Assembly: GCA_965230065.1 (NCBI GenBank)
Contig: OZ245942.1
Coordinates: forward strand, 5,518,001-5,582,000
Source: G965230065 sp965230065
Lineage (GTDB): Bacteria > Bacteroidota > Bacteroidia > Cytophagales > Cyclobacteriaceae
DNA length: 64,000 nucleotides
Direction: 5' to 3'
The notes under the pieces are model-generated. The model made no database searches and was not told the DNA's origin. It saw nothing but the letters and a program-made list of their open reading frames with translations. This document shows positions 17,699 to 25,388 of this stretch, piece by piece (position 1 is the stretch's first letter; each line of letters opens with the position of its first letter). A program made the translations under genes and the position numbers.

Positions 17699-17875
17699 TT
17701 ATTCCTCATTTATTTGTTTTACGATATAATCCAATTGGCTATCTTTTCCGTCAATTAAGTCCTTTACTGTAAGAGTAATTTCAATATCAGGAAATATCCC
17801 ACTTCCTTTTGGAACAGAATTATCAAGGACCTACTTATCTATTTTTACAAATGGCATACGAAGCATAATTTTCTA
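17699..17875 (-). pseudogene. C-terminal remnant of an S41 (tail-specific) protease
   Basis: On the minus strand, downstream of the ACT gene, a frame reads SVPKGSGIFPDIEITLTV followed by KDLIDGKDSQLDYI and stops at 17699. This is the C-terminal signature of S41/Ctp-type proteases (GxGIxPDxEVxPTxEDxxxGKDxxxE). An in-frame TAG lies at 17831-17833, and beyond it MLRMPFVKIDK looks like the preceding strand. The PDZ and catalytic parts are missing. It ends 17 bp before the attC-like repeat, so a rearrangement joined them. Confidence 0.6.
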
Positions 17876-17891
17876 CTTATCGCCTTCGTGG

Positions 17892-18302
17892 TTAGCAACT
17901 GGTTTGTTGGCTTTCAGATAATTGTTTTAAAACCCTGATGGCTTTGTCAGCATCTTTTTTGTTAACAAAAATATGGTCGTGATAATACCCTGCGATTACG
18001 TTACAACCAATATTGTTTTTTGCCAGTTCAGTTGAAAAAATAGCCGTTAAGCCCACCGCATCAAGGGATGAATGGATCATCAGGGTGATCCAGGAAGCAA
18101 TATATGCATAATCTAAGTTGAGGGCATCTGCTTTTTCTTTCTCAATAACAATGGTGATTCCTTCCTTTTCTTTAAATTCGCAAAGCGTATCTTTTCGGTC
18201 AATTGTGCTTACATCTTTTATGGTGGAAAAAACATATTCCCCTTCCCTCAGCTTTGGGGTCATGCCCTTTATTAATTCAAATAAATTTTTTTCTCCTCCC
18301 AT
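17892..18302 (-). CDS. ACT-domain protein (COG3602-like)
   Basis: A 136-residue cytoplasmic protein with a tandem ACT-like fold, recognisable by MTPKLREGEYVFSTIKD near the start, then EGITIVIEKEKAD, and SSLDAVGLTAIFSTELAKNN, the regulatory ligand-binding part. ACT domains bind amino acids, but the role of this stand-alone type is not known to me. It sits between two attC-like inverted repeats with its 3' end towards the S41 remnant, so it could be a captured gene cassette. Base composition is AT-rich like the rest of the island. The fold is likely; the function is unknown. Confidence 0.75.
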   Translation of the reverse strand: MGGEKNLFELIKGMTPKLREGEYVFSTIKDVSTIDRKDTLCEFKEKEGITIVIEKEKADALNLDYAYIASWITLMIHSSLDAVGLTAIFSTELAKNNIGCNVIAGYYHDHIFVNKKDADKAIRVLKQLSESQQTSC

Positions 18303-18361
18303 TCCATCTTTTTTTCAAGCAGATTAGAGATGTGATTTTTGTTAATGCTTCAACGGCCTAG

Positions 18362-18470
18362 TATAAGAATAGTAGCGGTTTTAAAACCACTAGTTTTTCG
18401 GTTTGGTCCAGACCTTTATTTATATGTTTGTTGTTTCTTTTTAACATTTCAGCCACTATTATTTCTTATA
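18362..18470. repeat. attC-like imperfect inverted repeat, copy 2
   Basis: Arms TATAAGAATAGTAGCGG (18362-18378) and CCACTATTATTTCTTATA (18453-18470) pair with two mismatches and one bulge. The inner palindrome GGTTTTAAAACC lies at 18377-18388. Outside the arms, CAACGG (18351) and TTGTTG (near 18473) could form outer core boxes. The arms match those of copy 1 at 17575-17682 closely. The two copies bracket the ACT gene. Confidence 0.55.
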
Positions 18471-18509
18471 TATTGTTGTACACTGGCTTTTTTTATTCAG
18501 CTTGTCATT

Positions 18510-18565
18510 CTGCGTTGGCGAAAGAAAGACATACTCTTTTGCAATTTTTGGTTTTAAGCGTTGGT
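18510..18565. repeat. GCGTTGG-bordered boundary sequence at the 3' end of the defence-like operon
   Basis: TGCGTTGGCGAAA begins at 18511 and a second GCGTTGGT lies at about 18558, just beyond the methyltransferase stop. Near-identical TGCGTTGGCAAAA occurs at 23381, upstream of the first operon gene, in the same orientation. Both copies are near the sequence CTCTTTTG and a TTTTTGG tract. They look like the two borders of an inserted unit. Confidence 0.4.
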
Positions 18566-18567
18566 AT

Positions 18568-19695
18568 TTAGGTATTGAATATTAAATCAACTTCACCAGG
18601 CTTCATTGTTTTATCTCCGTACAACTTAGTTTGAGTCTTTGTATCTTCCTTCAAAGGCTTATTTACTATACTCATTCTGTGCTTAGGAAAATGCTTCTTT
18701 AATATCTCAACTGTTTTGTCAAAAGTAAATTTGCGTTTATCTGTCCGAACGTAAATTGTGCTATTCTTTTTCATCATTTTAGCACTAAGACCAAAAACAT
18801 TGTTCAGTAAATTGTAATACTGTTCCTTGTCTATAAATCGTCCTTTGTGCTTTTCCGAAATCGTTTTTGGTATTTCATTTCCACCTAACATCCATAACCT
18901 CAACCATTGGTCAGCGTGATAGTCTGTGATTGAGTAATATGGAGGCGAAGTAAATAATAGTGAAAATTTTATGTCATTTTGAATTGACCTTTCAATGATT
19001 TTTTCAAGTTCAATTGTACTATCTCCATAAACAACTGCACTTTCGGTGACTTTTGGGATTCCCTTTTTATATCGCCACTCTATTTTGTTTAATATGACCT
19101 CTGCAGGATTTAATTCGGGTGGATTTATAAGTCCATTTTCCTTCCACCATTCTACAGAATAGTTCATTCCCATAGATTTTGTCATTCGCATTTGGTTAGA
19201 TAAGCCTTCACCAATTTTTGCGTGTAGATAAACCAGGATAATGGACATTAACGTTGCATCAACATTTGAATTTTTCCAATCTAAATATTTTCTTGCTGAT
19301 AAAAGAAATTTTAATACTTCATCACAATAGCAAATCCTGTAGAATTCTGGCATTCTTTGGATAGCTCTGTTATAATAATTCCTTTTCCCATAAATTTCAA
19401 AAAGTCTGTCTACTACCTCTTCCTTGCCTGCGGGATTTAACTTTACATTGCCGTAAAGCCATCCAACTGGATTTATTTCTATCCCTAAACTATGACGACC
19501 TAAGACACCACCAGCATAAATGCTTGAACATCTGCCTGCAAAAGGGTCTAAAATGTAATCACCTACATTAGAGTATTTTTTAACTACATCAAAAGCAAAA
19601 TCAACCGGAAACATAGCATAGTATGGGCCAAATCTTGCCCATCTAGATTCAGCTGTTTTAAAACCTTTTACTATGTCCTTTATCTCTATCATCAA
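18568..19695 (-). CDS. DNA methyltransferase of the TSPPY type
   Basis: A 375-residue SAM-dependent DNA methyltransferase. The AdoMet-binding motif I is DYILDPFAGRCSSIYAGG followed by LGIEINP (about residues 47-76). The catalytic motif IV is FTSPPYYSITDY, near residue 250. TSPPY is typical of exocyclic-amino methyltransferases, usually N4-cytosine and sometimes N6-adenine. The usual FxGxG is degenerate (FAGRC), and motif I precedes motif IV, the order opposite to many TSPPY enzymes. A target recognition region may lie between them. Its start overlaps the NurA stop by 4 bp (ATGA), so the two are one transcript. It probably modifies self DNA for the HerA-NurA pair, or modifies DNA in some other way as part of the system. 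Confidence 0.8.
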   Translation of the reverse strand: MMIEIKDIVKGFKTAESRWARFGPYYAMFPVDFAFDVVKKYSNVGDYILDPFAGRCSSIYAGGVLGRHSLGIEINPVGWLYGNVKLNPAGKEEVVDRLFEIYGKRNYYNRAIQRMPEFYRICYCDEVLKFLLSARKYLDWKNSNVDATLMSIILVYLHAKIGEGLSNQMRMTKSMGMNYSVEWWKENGLINPPELNPAEVILNKIEWRYKKGIPKVTESAVVYGDSTIELEKIIERSIQNDIKFSLLFTSPPYYSITDYHADQWLRLWMLGGNEIPKTISEKHKGRFIDKEQYYNLLNNVFGLSAKMMKKNSTIYVRTDKRKFTFDKTVEILKKHFPKHRMSIVNKPLKEDTKTQTKLYGDKTMKPGEVDLIFNT

Positions 19696-21077
19696 TTATC
19701 TCGTATTTCTCTTGCTATATCCTCAAAAATTCGTTTTCCAAGATTCAAAGGAATTGCAGCTTCAGCGTGCGCTGATATTAACGGTGAAACAGAATTTGGA
19801 TGTCTGCTTGAAACTAGCATATCGAGTAAATTCATTACATCGCCCAATCTAGGAAACTGAGAAGGTTTCGCAGTTCTCATATCTTTTTGACTTCCTGAAT
19901 AAGTTGCTATTACAGGCACTAATATTTGTCCTGATTTAGTTTTATATAGAATTTTTCTGCCAAAATAAGTATCTGCTCCATACTGTTTTTTGCTCTCAGA
20001 AAAGATTACATTTTCCTTTATGTATTTATCATCCAAGAGCAATGCAGTTTCCTTAGGAAAATCATCAGAGATACCCTCTTTTGAAATGTCAATTTCTAAA
20101 AAGTGATTAAAAAATATTCCAGATTTTTCAAGACCAATTAATAATAAATCTTTTCCATTTACTATTTTCTGTTGTCCATTTATTCGTGAAAGTTCTTTTT
20201 CGATGGATTTGGTTAACCAAGATGCTGTGCTAAAAACTGCCAGTGGTCCATCAACTATGATTGCCAGCCTCCGTAAAGTTTTATACCATCCGCCTTCTTT
20301 TATTTCTTTAAATTCAAAATACCTTAAAACATTAATCAAAAACAGTTTTTCTAATACAGACATTATTTGTCCAAACATATCACCATTGCTGCCAGATGAA
20401 TTCATTAATTCGTGTAATCTAAGAGCATCAGTTGAAAAAAGCTTTTGACCAGTAATTTTGCAATCAAACTCGCCAAATCCATATTGCATTTTTTCATCGT
20501 TATCTCTTAATTCATCAATTGGTGATTTAGGTCTTATATTTTCGTTGTCGTTTTCAAGTTTTAATTTGAAAAGATGCTCAAAAGTCTCCAATAAAGATTC
20601 ACCATCAGAGAATATTTTAGTTCTGCTAAGTTCATCAAATAGGTGTCTTCGTAAAGTTGTTTTGGCATTTTTTTCTTTTTCGAAAACTATATTACACCCT
20701 GGAAACATACTTTCGAATGAAGATACCGTTTCTGTTTCACGAAACTCCTTAGGATTAATAAAATCTTGCTTTTCAATTTTATCAACCTTTACTAAGTCGA
20801 TTAGTACTGATGCAACAGTTATGTATCCCAATTCTGCGCCTGGAAAACCATTTTCTACTGGATGGCTTAGTTTACTACCATCAATAGCCAATACCAAATC
20901 TGGTTGAACATTTGAAGTGTCTAAATCTCTTTTCTTGACAGTTAACTCATCATAATTTATGTCTTCTTTCTTCTTGGAATGTTTTATTTGAAGCGTTTTT
21001 TGTAATGCTTCAATCCGCTCAGAAGTAAGTATTCTTCTTAATGGTTCGTAACTGGCAAATTCTCCTTCAAATCCCAT
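19692..21077 (-). CDS. NurA-domain nuclease
   Basis: A 461-residue protein of the NurA family, the 5'-3' nuclease partner of HerA. The first metal-binding motif is LVLAIDGSKLSH, with Asp66 and Ser68. The second is AIIVDGPLAVFS, near residue 270. The C-terminal ISAHAEAAIPLNLGKRI carries the conserved histidine region. NurA uses an RNase H-like fold with two metals to cut DNA fed by the HerA hexamer. It begins one base after the HerA stop and overlaps the methyltransferase start, giving a compact three-gene operon. In archaea this pair resects breaks with Mre11-Rad50, which is absent here, so a defence role is more likely in this context. It is larger than minimal archaeal NurA. Confidence 0.82.
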   Translation of the reverse strand: MGFEGEFASYEPLRRILTSERIEALQKTLQIKHSKKKEDINYDELTVKKRDLDTSNVQPDLVLAIDGSKLSHPVENGFPGAELGYITVASVLIDLVKVDKIEKQDFINPKEFRETETVSSFESMFPGCNIVFEKEKNAKTTLRRHLFDELSRTKIFSDGESLLETFEHLFKLKLENDNENIRPKSPIDELRDNDEKMQYGFGEFDCKITGQKLFSTDALRLHELMNSSGSNGDMFGQIMSVLEKLFLINVLRYFEFKEIKEGGWYKTLRRLAIIVDGPLAVFSTASWLTKSIEKELSRINGQQKIVNGKDLLLIGLEKSGIFFNHFLEIDISKEGISDDFPKETALLLDDKYIKENVIFSESKKQYGADTYFGRKILYKTKSGQILVPVIATYSGSQKDMRTAKPSQFPRLGDVMNLLDMLVSSRHPNSVSPLISAHAEAAIPLNLGKRIFEDIAREIRDN

Positions 21078-21078
21078 A

Positions 21079-23319
21079 TCAATTCACTTTGAATAGTTCA
21101 ACTTGAACAGGAATTACGAAAAGGTTACTCAGAGTTTTTACACGAAGAAACCCTTTATCTTGTGCTCTACGAATTGATGGCTCAAAATCTTGGAAATCGT
21201 AGTATTTACAAAGCTCTTTTGTCTCATCCGTATTATTCAAGTGACTAATGAACCAGTTAGCTGTGTTCTTGAGAATGTTTTTTTGAATACTGCTAACTTC
21301 TTGTGTTGCGTAGACCATTCCCAGTTTATACTTAGACCCTTCTTTTGCTGTACGTACCCAAACATCCGATAAGTCTAAATCACTTCCTGCAGGCAAAATA
21401 TTATGAGCTTCTTCTACATAAACTAAAATTTCTGGAATTTCTTCATCACCCTCTCTAAATGATTTTTGATTCTCTTTGAAAATTTTCCACATTATCCTGT
21501 TTGCAGAGGATTTATTTAGTTCAGGTTCTCCGCTAGATTGGTCTATAATTACTAATTTCCCTTCTTTCAATTCATTATATATATCTTGAGCATAATCTGT
21601 TCCAATAGTTGTAGTGTGTTGTGTACTTACACCTCCAATTAGATTTATAGCCTTTGAATACTTAAACATCTCCAAAAGGCTTTCCAAGTCAGCATCAGCC
21701 CAACCTTCACCTGTAGCATCTTCTGAGTCATCTTCTCTGTGGTTAGCTATATAATCTTGATTAAAAGTGTTAAAATCAGCTGTCGATAGAAAATGAAAAA
21801 GACCCTCAAACGCAGGTGCCAAACTATCCCAAATTACATTTTCTTGACTAAGTGTTTGACCAGCTGCGTTAATTAAACCTTGTTTTCTTGTGAATCTTCG
21901 TTCTTCATATCCAATCATAGCATTTCTCAAATCTGCCTTGAACATTCCTCGGATTCTAACATTGCGATTTGGCGGATTAAAACCTGCTTTGCTCAATAAT
22001 GCTCTGTATACTAGAAGTCGCCTTTCATACCTTTTTGATTGTCCTTGAAATTCTGATTCGTTTTCAAAATCTGACTCTTGTGGTTGTTGAAAAGAAACTT
22101 GTCTAAAATTTTTGAAGTATTGAGCTGACTGCTCTGCAATGGCAAAATCAATAATTTCTTTTCCAATTTGGATATTTTCGTCCTCAAAGAAGTTGATTTT
22201 CATTAATCTTCTAAATGGGTCTTTCGGATGAGGAAGAATCCCGTAAGTAACTACTTCTGATTCTGCTAAATCTTTAATTTCATTCCAAATACGTTTCTTT
22301 TCTTCGCTATCTGTACTCTTTTGATATTGAGTTTTTAATTGGTCAGATTTGTTTTTTAAGTCCTTATTTTTTCTCCAAATATTCTTTAAAGCATTTGGAT
22401 TTCCACTACCATCTCTATCTTGAACATTTTCATTAGCATACTCACCGTTAGGGTCAAAAATAATTTGTCCAATACGCAAAGGCTTGTCGTCTGGGTTTTC
22501 GTTAGTCCTTAGCTCATATACAGATTTTGCAATGATTTTGGTCGTGTTTGATTTACCTGTTCGAGTCATACCAAACAAAGCAGATTTTTGAGATAGCAAA
22601 TCGGCTGGATAAATGTATACTGGTACATTATCAATTTGTTGATATTTTCTGTTTGTAGAGGCATATCTTACCTGACCAAGTTTAACCTTTTCTGAATTAT
22701 TGTATCTCTCAATATGAGATTTTAAGGTGCTTGGGTCGCAATAGTTTACAATTTGTTCTAGAGCAGTTCCGTTTGGTTTGTAAACTTTAAGACCTCTGTT
22801 TGGATAATAATTTGAAATGTCACTACCAAATTTGAGATTTAATTCTGCTTCAGAATTTTGAGAATTTTCTTCAAAATAGAATGTTCCAATAATTCTACAT
22901 TTTACACCTGCGTAGCTTAGATAATTTCTAGTTCTGGCATCCATTGCACCTTGTTGGTCCCAGTTTAAATCTTCTCCACTTACTCTTTGGGCAGTTTCAA
23001 CTCTTATTCTTTCAGCCTCACTATCTTGTGGAAGAGGTGCAGAGTCCATAACTCTAAGAAGGATAAATGAAGAATCTTCTGCTTTAAAGTCAATGTCTGA
23101 TTCCAAATTAACTCTTGTAGCTATTAGAAAGCTTAGACTCGGAATGCCTCCAACTTTTTGTCTCGCGAAATCGTGTACTATTACTCTTGCCGTTTCATAA
23201 TTAATTGAGTATAAATCACCAATTTGTTGCCCAGGTTGTATTAATTTTTCGAATAACTGCTTGACTTCTGTTTTTCGGTCGTCTTGTCGTCTTTCGCTTA
23301 GTCCACTTTCTATACTCAT
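21079..23319 (-). CDS. HerA/DUF87-type ATP-dependent DNA translocase
   Basis: About 746 residues from ATG 23319 (MSIESGLSERRQDDRK). The frame opens at 23469, but the extra 50 residues cover an inverted repeat at 23359-23399 and look non-coding. The core is a FtsK/HerA-superfamily ATPase: Walker A FGMTRTGKSNTTKIIAKS, then IFDPNGEYANEN, typical of HerA, and Walker B EILVYVEEAHNILPAG in the C-terminal third. An N-terminal region of about 200 residues should be the HAS-barrel. A long charged insertion lies between Walker A and B. HerA hexamers pump DNA through a central pore into NurA. It is the first gene of the operon HerA-NurA-methyltransferase. The sequence is AT-rich compared with the flanks, suggesting transfer. 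Confidence 0.85.
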   Translation of the reverse strand: MSIESGLSERRQDDRKTEVKQLFEKLIQPGQQIGDLYSINYETARVIVHDFARQKVGGIPSLSFLIATRVNLESDIDFKAEDSSFILLRVMDSAPLPQDSEAERIRVETAQRVSGEDLNWDQQGAMDARTRNYLSYAGVKCRIIGTFYFEENSQNSEAELNLKFGSDISNYYPNRGLKVYKPNGTALEQIVNYCDPSTLKSHIERYNNSEKVKLGQVRYASTNRKYQQIDNVPVYIYPADLLSQKSALFGMTRTGKSNTTKIIAKSVYELRTNENPDDKPLRIGQIIFDPNGEYANENVQDRDGSGNPNALKNIWRKNKDLKNKSDQLKTQYQKSTDSEEKKRIWNEIKDLAESEVVTYGILPHPKDPFRRLMKINFFEDENIQIGKEIIDFAIAEQSAQYFKNFRQVSFQQPQESDFENESEFQGQSKRYERRLLVYRALLSKAGFNPPNRNVRIRGMFKADLRNAMIGYEERRFTRKQGLINAAGQTLSQENVIWDSLAPAFEGLFHFLSTADFNTFNQDYIANHREDDSEDATGEGWADADLESLLEMFKYSKAINLIGGVSTQHTTTIGTDYAQDIYNELKEGKLVIIDQSSGEPELNKSSANRIMWKIFKENQKSFREGDEEIPEILVYVEEAHNILPAGSDLDLSDVWVRTAKEGSKYKLGMVYATQEVSSIQKNILKNTANWFISHLNNTDETKELCKYYDFQDFEPSIRRAQDKGFLRVKTLSNLFVIPVQVELFKVN

Positions 23320-23358
23320 ATTTTTTCTTGTTTCTTCGTGTTTGGCAAAATTTGCTCT

Positions 23359-23399
23359 TTTGGTTTTTATGTTTGGCTCTTGCGTTGGCAAAAACCAAA
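23359..23399. repeat. Inverted repeat upstream of the HerA gene
   Basis: TTTGGTTTTT (23359-23368) and AAAAACCAAA (23390-23399) are a perfect 10-bp inverted repeat enclosing GCGTTGG (23382-23388). It lies 40 bp upstream of the HerA ATG. It could be an operator in the 5' region or an end of the inserted unit, given the matching GCGTTGGC at 18511. Confidence 0.5.
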
Positions 23400-23634
23400 T
23401 GTGCATAATGCGGGTTGGCTTTTCAGCTTGCAGAGAATGAATGTATAGACGCATAGCATCTATTTCCATTATTTTGGAAATAACACCCTATTCCTTACAG
23501 CATTACTGCCTATGGTACATTATTATTCCATGCAGGTTATTACTTACTATGTATTGTGAGTTGAATATACGAAAAAAATGGGTTTTGAAAAGGTAAAAAA
23601 AGGAAACCAACCCTCGGCAGGGGCAAATTACTTG

Positions 23635-23822
23635 TTCGCAGCCTCTGCGAACCGTCAGTGTGCACTAATTTCTTCTTCGCGGCCTCTGCGAACCGTCAGT
23701 ATGCACTAATTTCTTCTTCGCAGCCTCTGCGAACCGTCAGTGTACACTAATTTCTTCTTCGCAGCCTCTGCGAACCGTCAGTATGCACTAATTTCTTCTT
23801 CGCGGCCTCTGCGAACCGTCAG
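23635..23822. repeat. Five-copy 41-bp tandem repeat with hairpins
   Basis: The 41-bp unit starts at 23635, 23676, 23717, 23758 and 23799. Each has a 24-bp part containing the palindrome TTCGCAGcctCTGCGAA and CCGTCAG, then a 17-bp part like TGTGCACTAATTTCTTC. The last copy ends within the 24-bp part. Two variants alternate: TTCGCAG or TTCGCGG in the stem, TGTG, TATG or TGTA in the linker. The near-identical 17-bp parts rule out CRISPR spacers. The core GCGAACCGTCAG also occurs near 49312. Confidence 0.9.
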
Positions 23823-24030
23823 CACGGGCATATGAGATGTTTACAGCTTACCCTCACCCTGGGTACGAATAATAATTTAATGCCAGGTGAAAAGTACCAG
23901 CAGAACCAGATAATTACGGCTTAATATTTAAATAAATCACCTATGTAATAAGACTGTATTTTTGGGATGGCAAGAATACAGCCCCTTCCTTAGGTTTGTC
24001 GTTATTTTTTTTAATTTAAACTTATTTTTT

Positions 24031-24711
24031 ATGAAAACATCCTCTATTGATCAACTTTTTGACGCGGTAAACCTGGTGGTTTATAACCTAAGCGAACACC
24101 CCGAACTGCAAAAAACCATGAATGGGGTTGGGTTTAACAGCAAACGCGTGCAAGATGGTAATGCCCTGCTGCAGGGTGCCCAACAATTTCAAGATTCCCA
24201 GGAAAGTCATTATAATGAATCACGCCGCTTGTCCTTACAAATATCCAAAGACAGTGATGCCATGCTGGATACTTTTAAAGAACACATAGCCATTGCACGA
24301 ACTACCTTCCGCAAAGCGCCACACATGCTACAGGAACTGAAAATAAACAGACTGGCTAGCAGCCAATGGAAACTCACCCGGCAGGCCATTGACTTTTATG
24401 GCATAGCGCCCCAATACATGGAACAACTCCAACAATACGGAGCTATTCCCGAAGCTTTTGAACAAAACAAAGCAGCCGCGGAAGCCCTGCTGGCACTCAA
24501 GGCCCGCAGACTGAAAACCAAAGGGGATGCTGAAAACACTACCCAAATGAAAAACCAATCGCTCAAAGAGCTAAGGGCATGGTACGGAGAGTTTCGCAAG
24601 CTGGCCCGCATCGCCTTTAAAGATACCCCCCAGGCGTTGGAGACTTTTGGGATTGTAGTATCGGCTACCAAACGAAAAAAGCAGGTTGAAGCCGGGGAGG
24701 GAAGTTTATAG
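24031..24711 (+). CDS. Helical hypothetical protein
   Basis: A 226-residue, mostly alpha-helical soluble protein. The ATG at 24031 (MKTSSIDQLFDAVN) is chosen over a TTG frame from 23962 because the longer N-terminus would read through AT-rich untranslated sequence. Two similar halves can be seen: HIAIARTTFRKAPHMLQELKI in the first and WYGEFRKLARIAFKDTPQALE in the second, each with (A/R)(R/A)xxFK(D/A)xP, suggesting an internal duplication of a helical-hairpin unit. I know no function. It is followed by the dispersed repeat at 24711-24781. It may belong to the Bacteroidota-specific hypothetical proteins. Confidence 0.65.
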   Translation: MKTSSIDQLFDAVNLVVYNLSEHPELQKTMNGVGFNSKRVQDGNALLQGAQQFQDSQESHYNESRRLSLQISKDSDAMLDTFKEHIAIARTTFRKAPHMLQELKINRLASSQWKLTRQAIDFYGIAPQYMEQLQQYGAIPEAFEQNKAAAEALLALKARRLKTKGDAENTTQMKNQSLKELRAWYGEFRKLARIAFKDTPQALETFGIVVSATKRKKQVEAGEGSL

Positions 24712-24781
24712 CAGTAGGCAATGGCAGTAGGCAGCAGCAGGCAATTTTTCTGACTGCCAACTGCCGCTGCTACTGCCTACT
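24711..24781. repeat. Interspersed GGCAGTAGGCAG repeat, copy B
   Basis: GCAGTAGGCAATGGCAGTAG (from 24711) and CTGCTACTGCCTACT (to 24781) are imperfect inverted halves. The block CTGCCAACTGCCGCTG in the right half is identical to that in copy A (from 834). It sits between convergent genes and may act as a bidirectional terminator. Confidence 0.65.
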
Positions 24782-24814
24782 AATAAAAGCATTGGCTCTC
24801 CAAAAAAAATAACA

Positions 24815-25276
24815 CTACCCGTTCACCTTCTGCCCAAAAGATAAATCCTTCTCCGCCACATCCACCACAAAGCGGCGGCGCAGGAGTTTTCTCCCAAGCA
24901 ACACGGGGTAGCGCATTTTCATGCGGTCGGCCAGGGTAAACTCAGTTTCTATGGACTTGCCAAAAACCACGATCTTGCTTTTGATCACATACCGGTACTC
25001 CGAGTGGCCCGACGAGCTGGTGATTTTCTTTTCCGTAAAGTTTTCTGTTTGAAATTCCTTATTATTATAGGCCTCATGCTCAGGGTCTAACAAGCGGAAG
25101 GATATGATTTCTTTGCCGTTTACCTCCCGAAGGCGCACCTTGTAACAGTGGATGGCCGAGGTGGCCGCGCCGGTATCTACCTTGCAGGGCAGCTCGTATA
25201 AATTAAACTCGGGCAGGTCAATTTTATCCCTGGCCCCAATAATTTGTTTTGGCTTCTTTGCTGGTTTTCTTTTCAT
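24815..25276 (-). CDS. Retropepsin-like aspartic protease (RimK-associated)
   Basis: A 153-residue protein of the RimB/COG4067 family (annotated as ATP-dependent zinc protease, DUF785, but with a retropepsin fold). The aspartic-protease motif CKVDTGAATSAIH is near residue 31, and the flap-like region and MRYPVLLGRKLLRRRFVVDV follow. In Pseudomonas the related RimB works with RimK and RimA in the glutamate-tail modification system. It is transcribed divergently from rimK with a 112-bp gap. It has no signal peptide, so it is cytoplasmic. The link to RimK is from family context and the arrangement here. Confidence 0.85.
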   Translation of the reverse strand: MKRKPAKKPKQIIGARDKIDLPEFNLYELPCKVDTGAATSAIHCYKVRLREVNGKEIISFRLLDPEHEAYNNKEFQTENFTEKKITSSSGHSEYRYVIKSKIVVFGKSIETEFTLADRMKMRYPVLLGRKLLRRRFVVDVAEKDLSFGQKVNG

Positions 25277-25318
25277 ACTGATTTGCTCAAATTCAAAATA
25301 AATTTGCCGGTCAGGAGA

Positions 25319-25336
25319 GCGGACTTCTCAGTCCGC
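25319..25336. repeat. Hairpin in the rimB-like/rimK intergenic gap
   Basis: GCGGACT (25319-25325), loop TCTC, AGTCCGC (25330-25336) form a perfect 7-bp stem. It lies 53 bp before the rimK ATG and may be a dispersed palindrome or a leader structure. Confidence 0.45.
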
Positions 25337-25388
25337 CATTTTGCATCGTGCCCAATTTACTTTAGTTTAGGCCAAAATTACAACATTT

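Noticed and set aside
17331..18567. A complete integron
   Set aside because: No integrase gene or attI site is visible; only two attC-like structures are present, so the claim is limited to resemblance.
23320..23469. HerA reading frame extended to 23469
   Set aside because: The added part is encoded by an inverted repeat and a GCGTTGG border sequence; the ATG at 23319 gives a normal protein start.
23635..23822. CRISPR array
   Set aside because: The 24-bp and 17-bp parts alternate with regular spacing, but the 17-bp parts are almost identical to each other, so they are not spacers. No cas gene is nearby.
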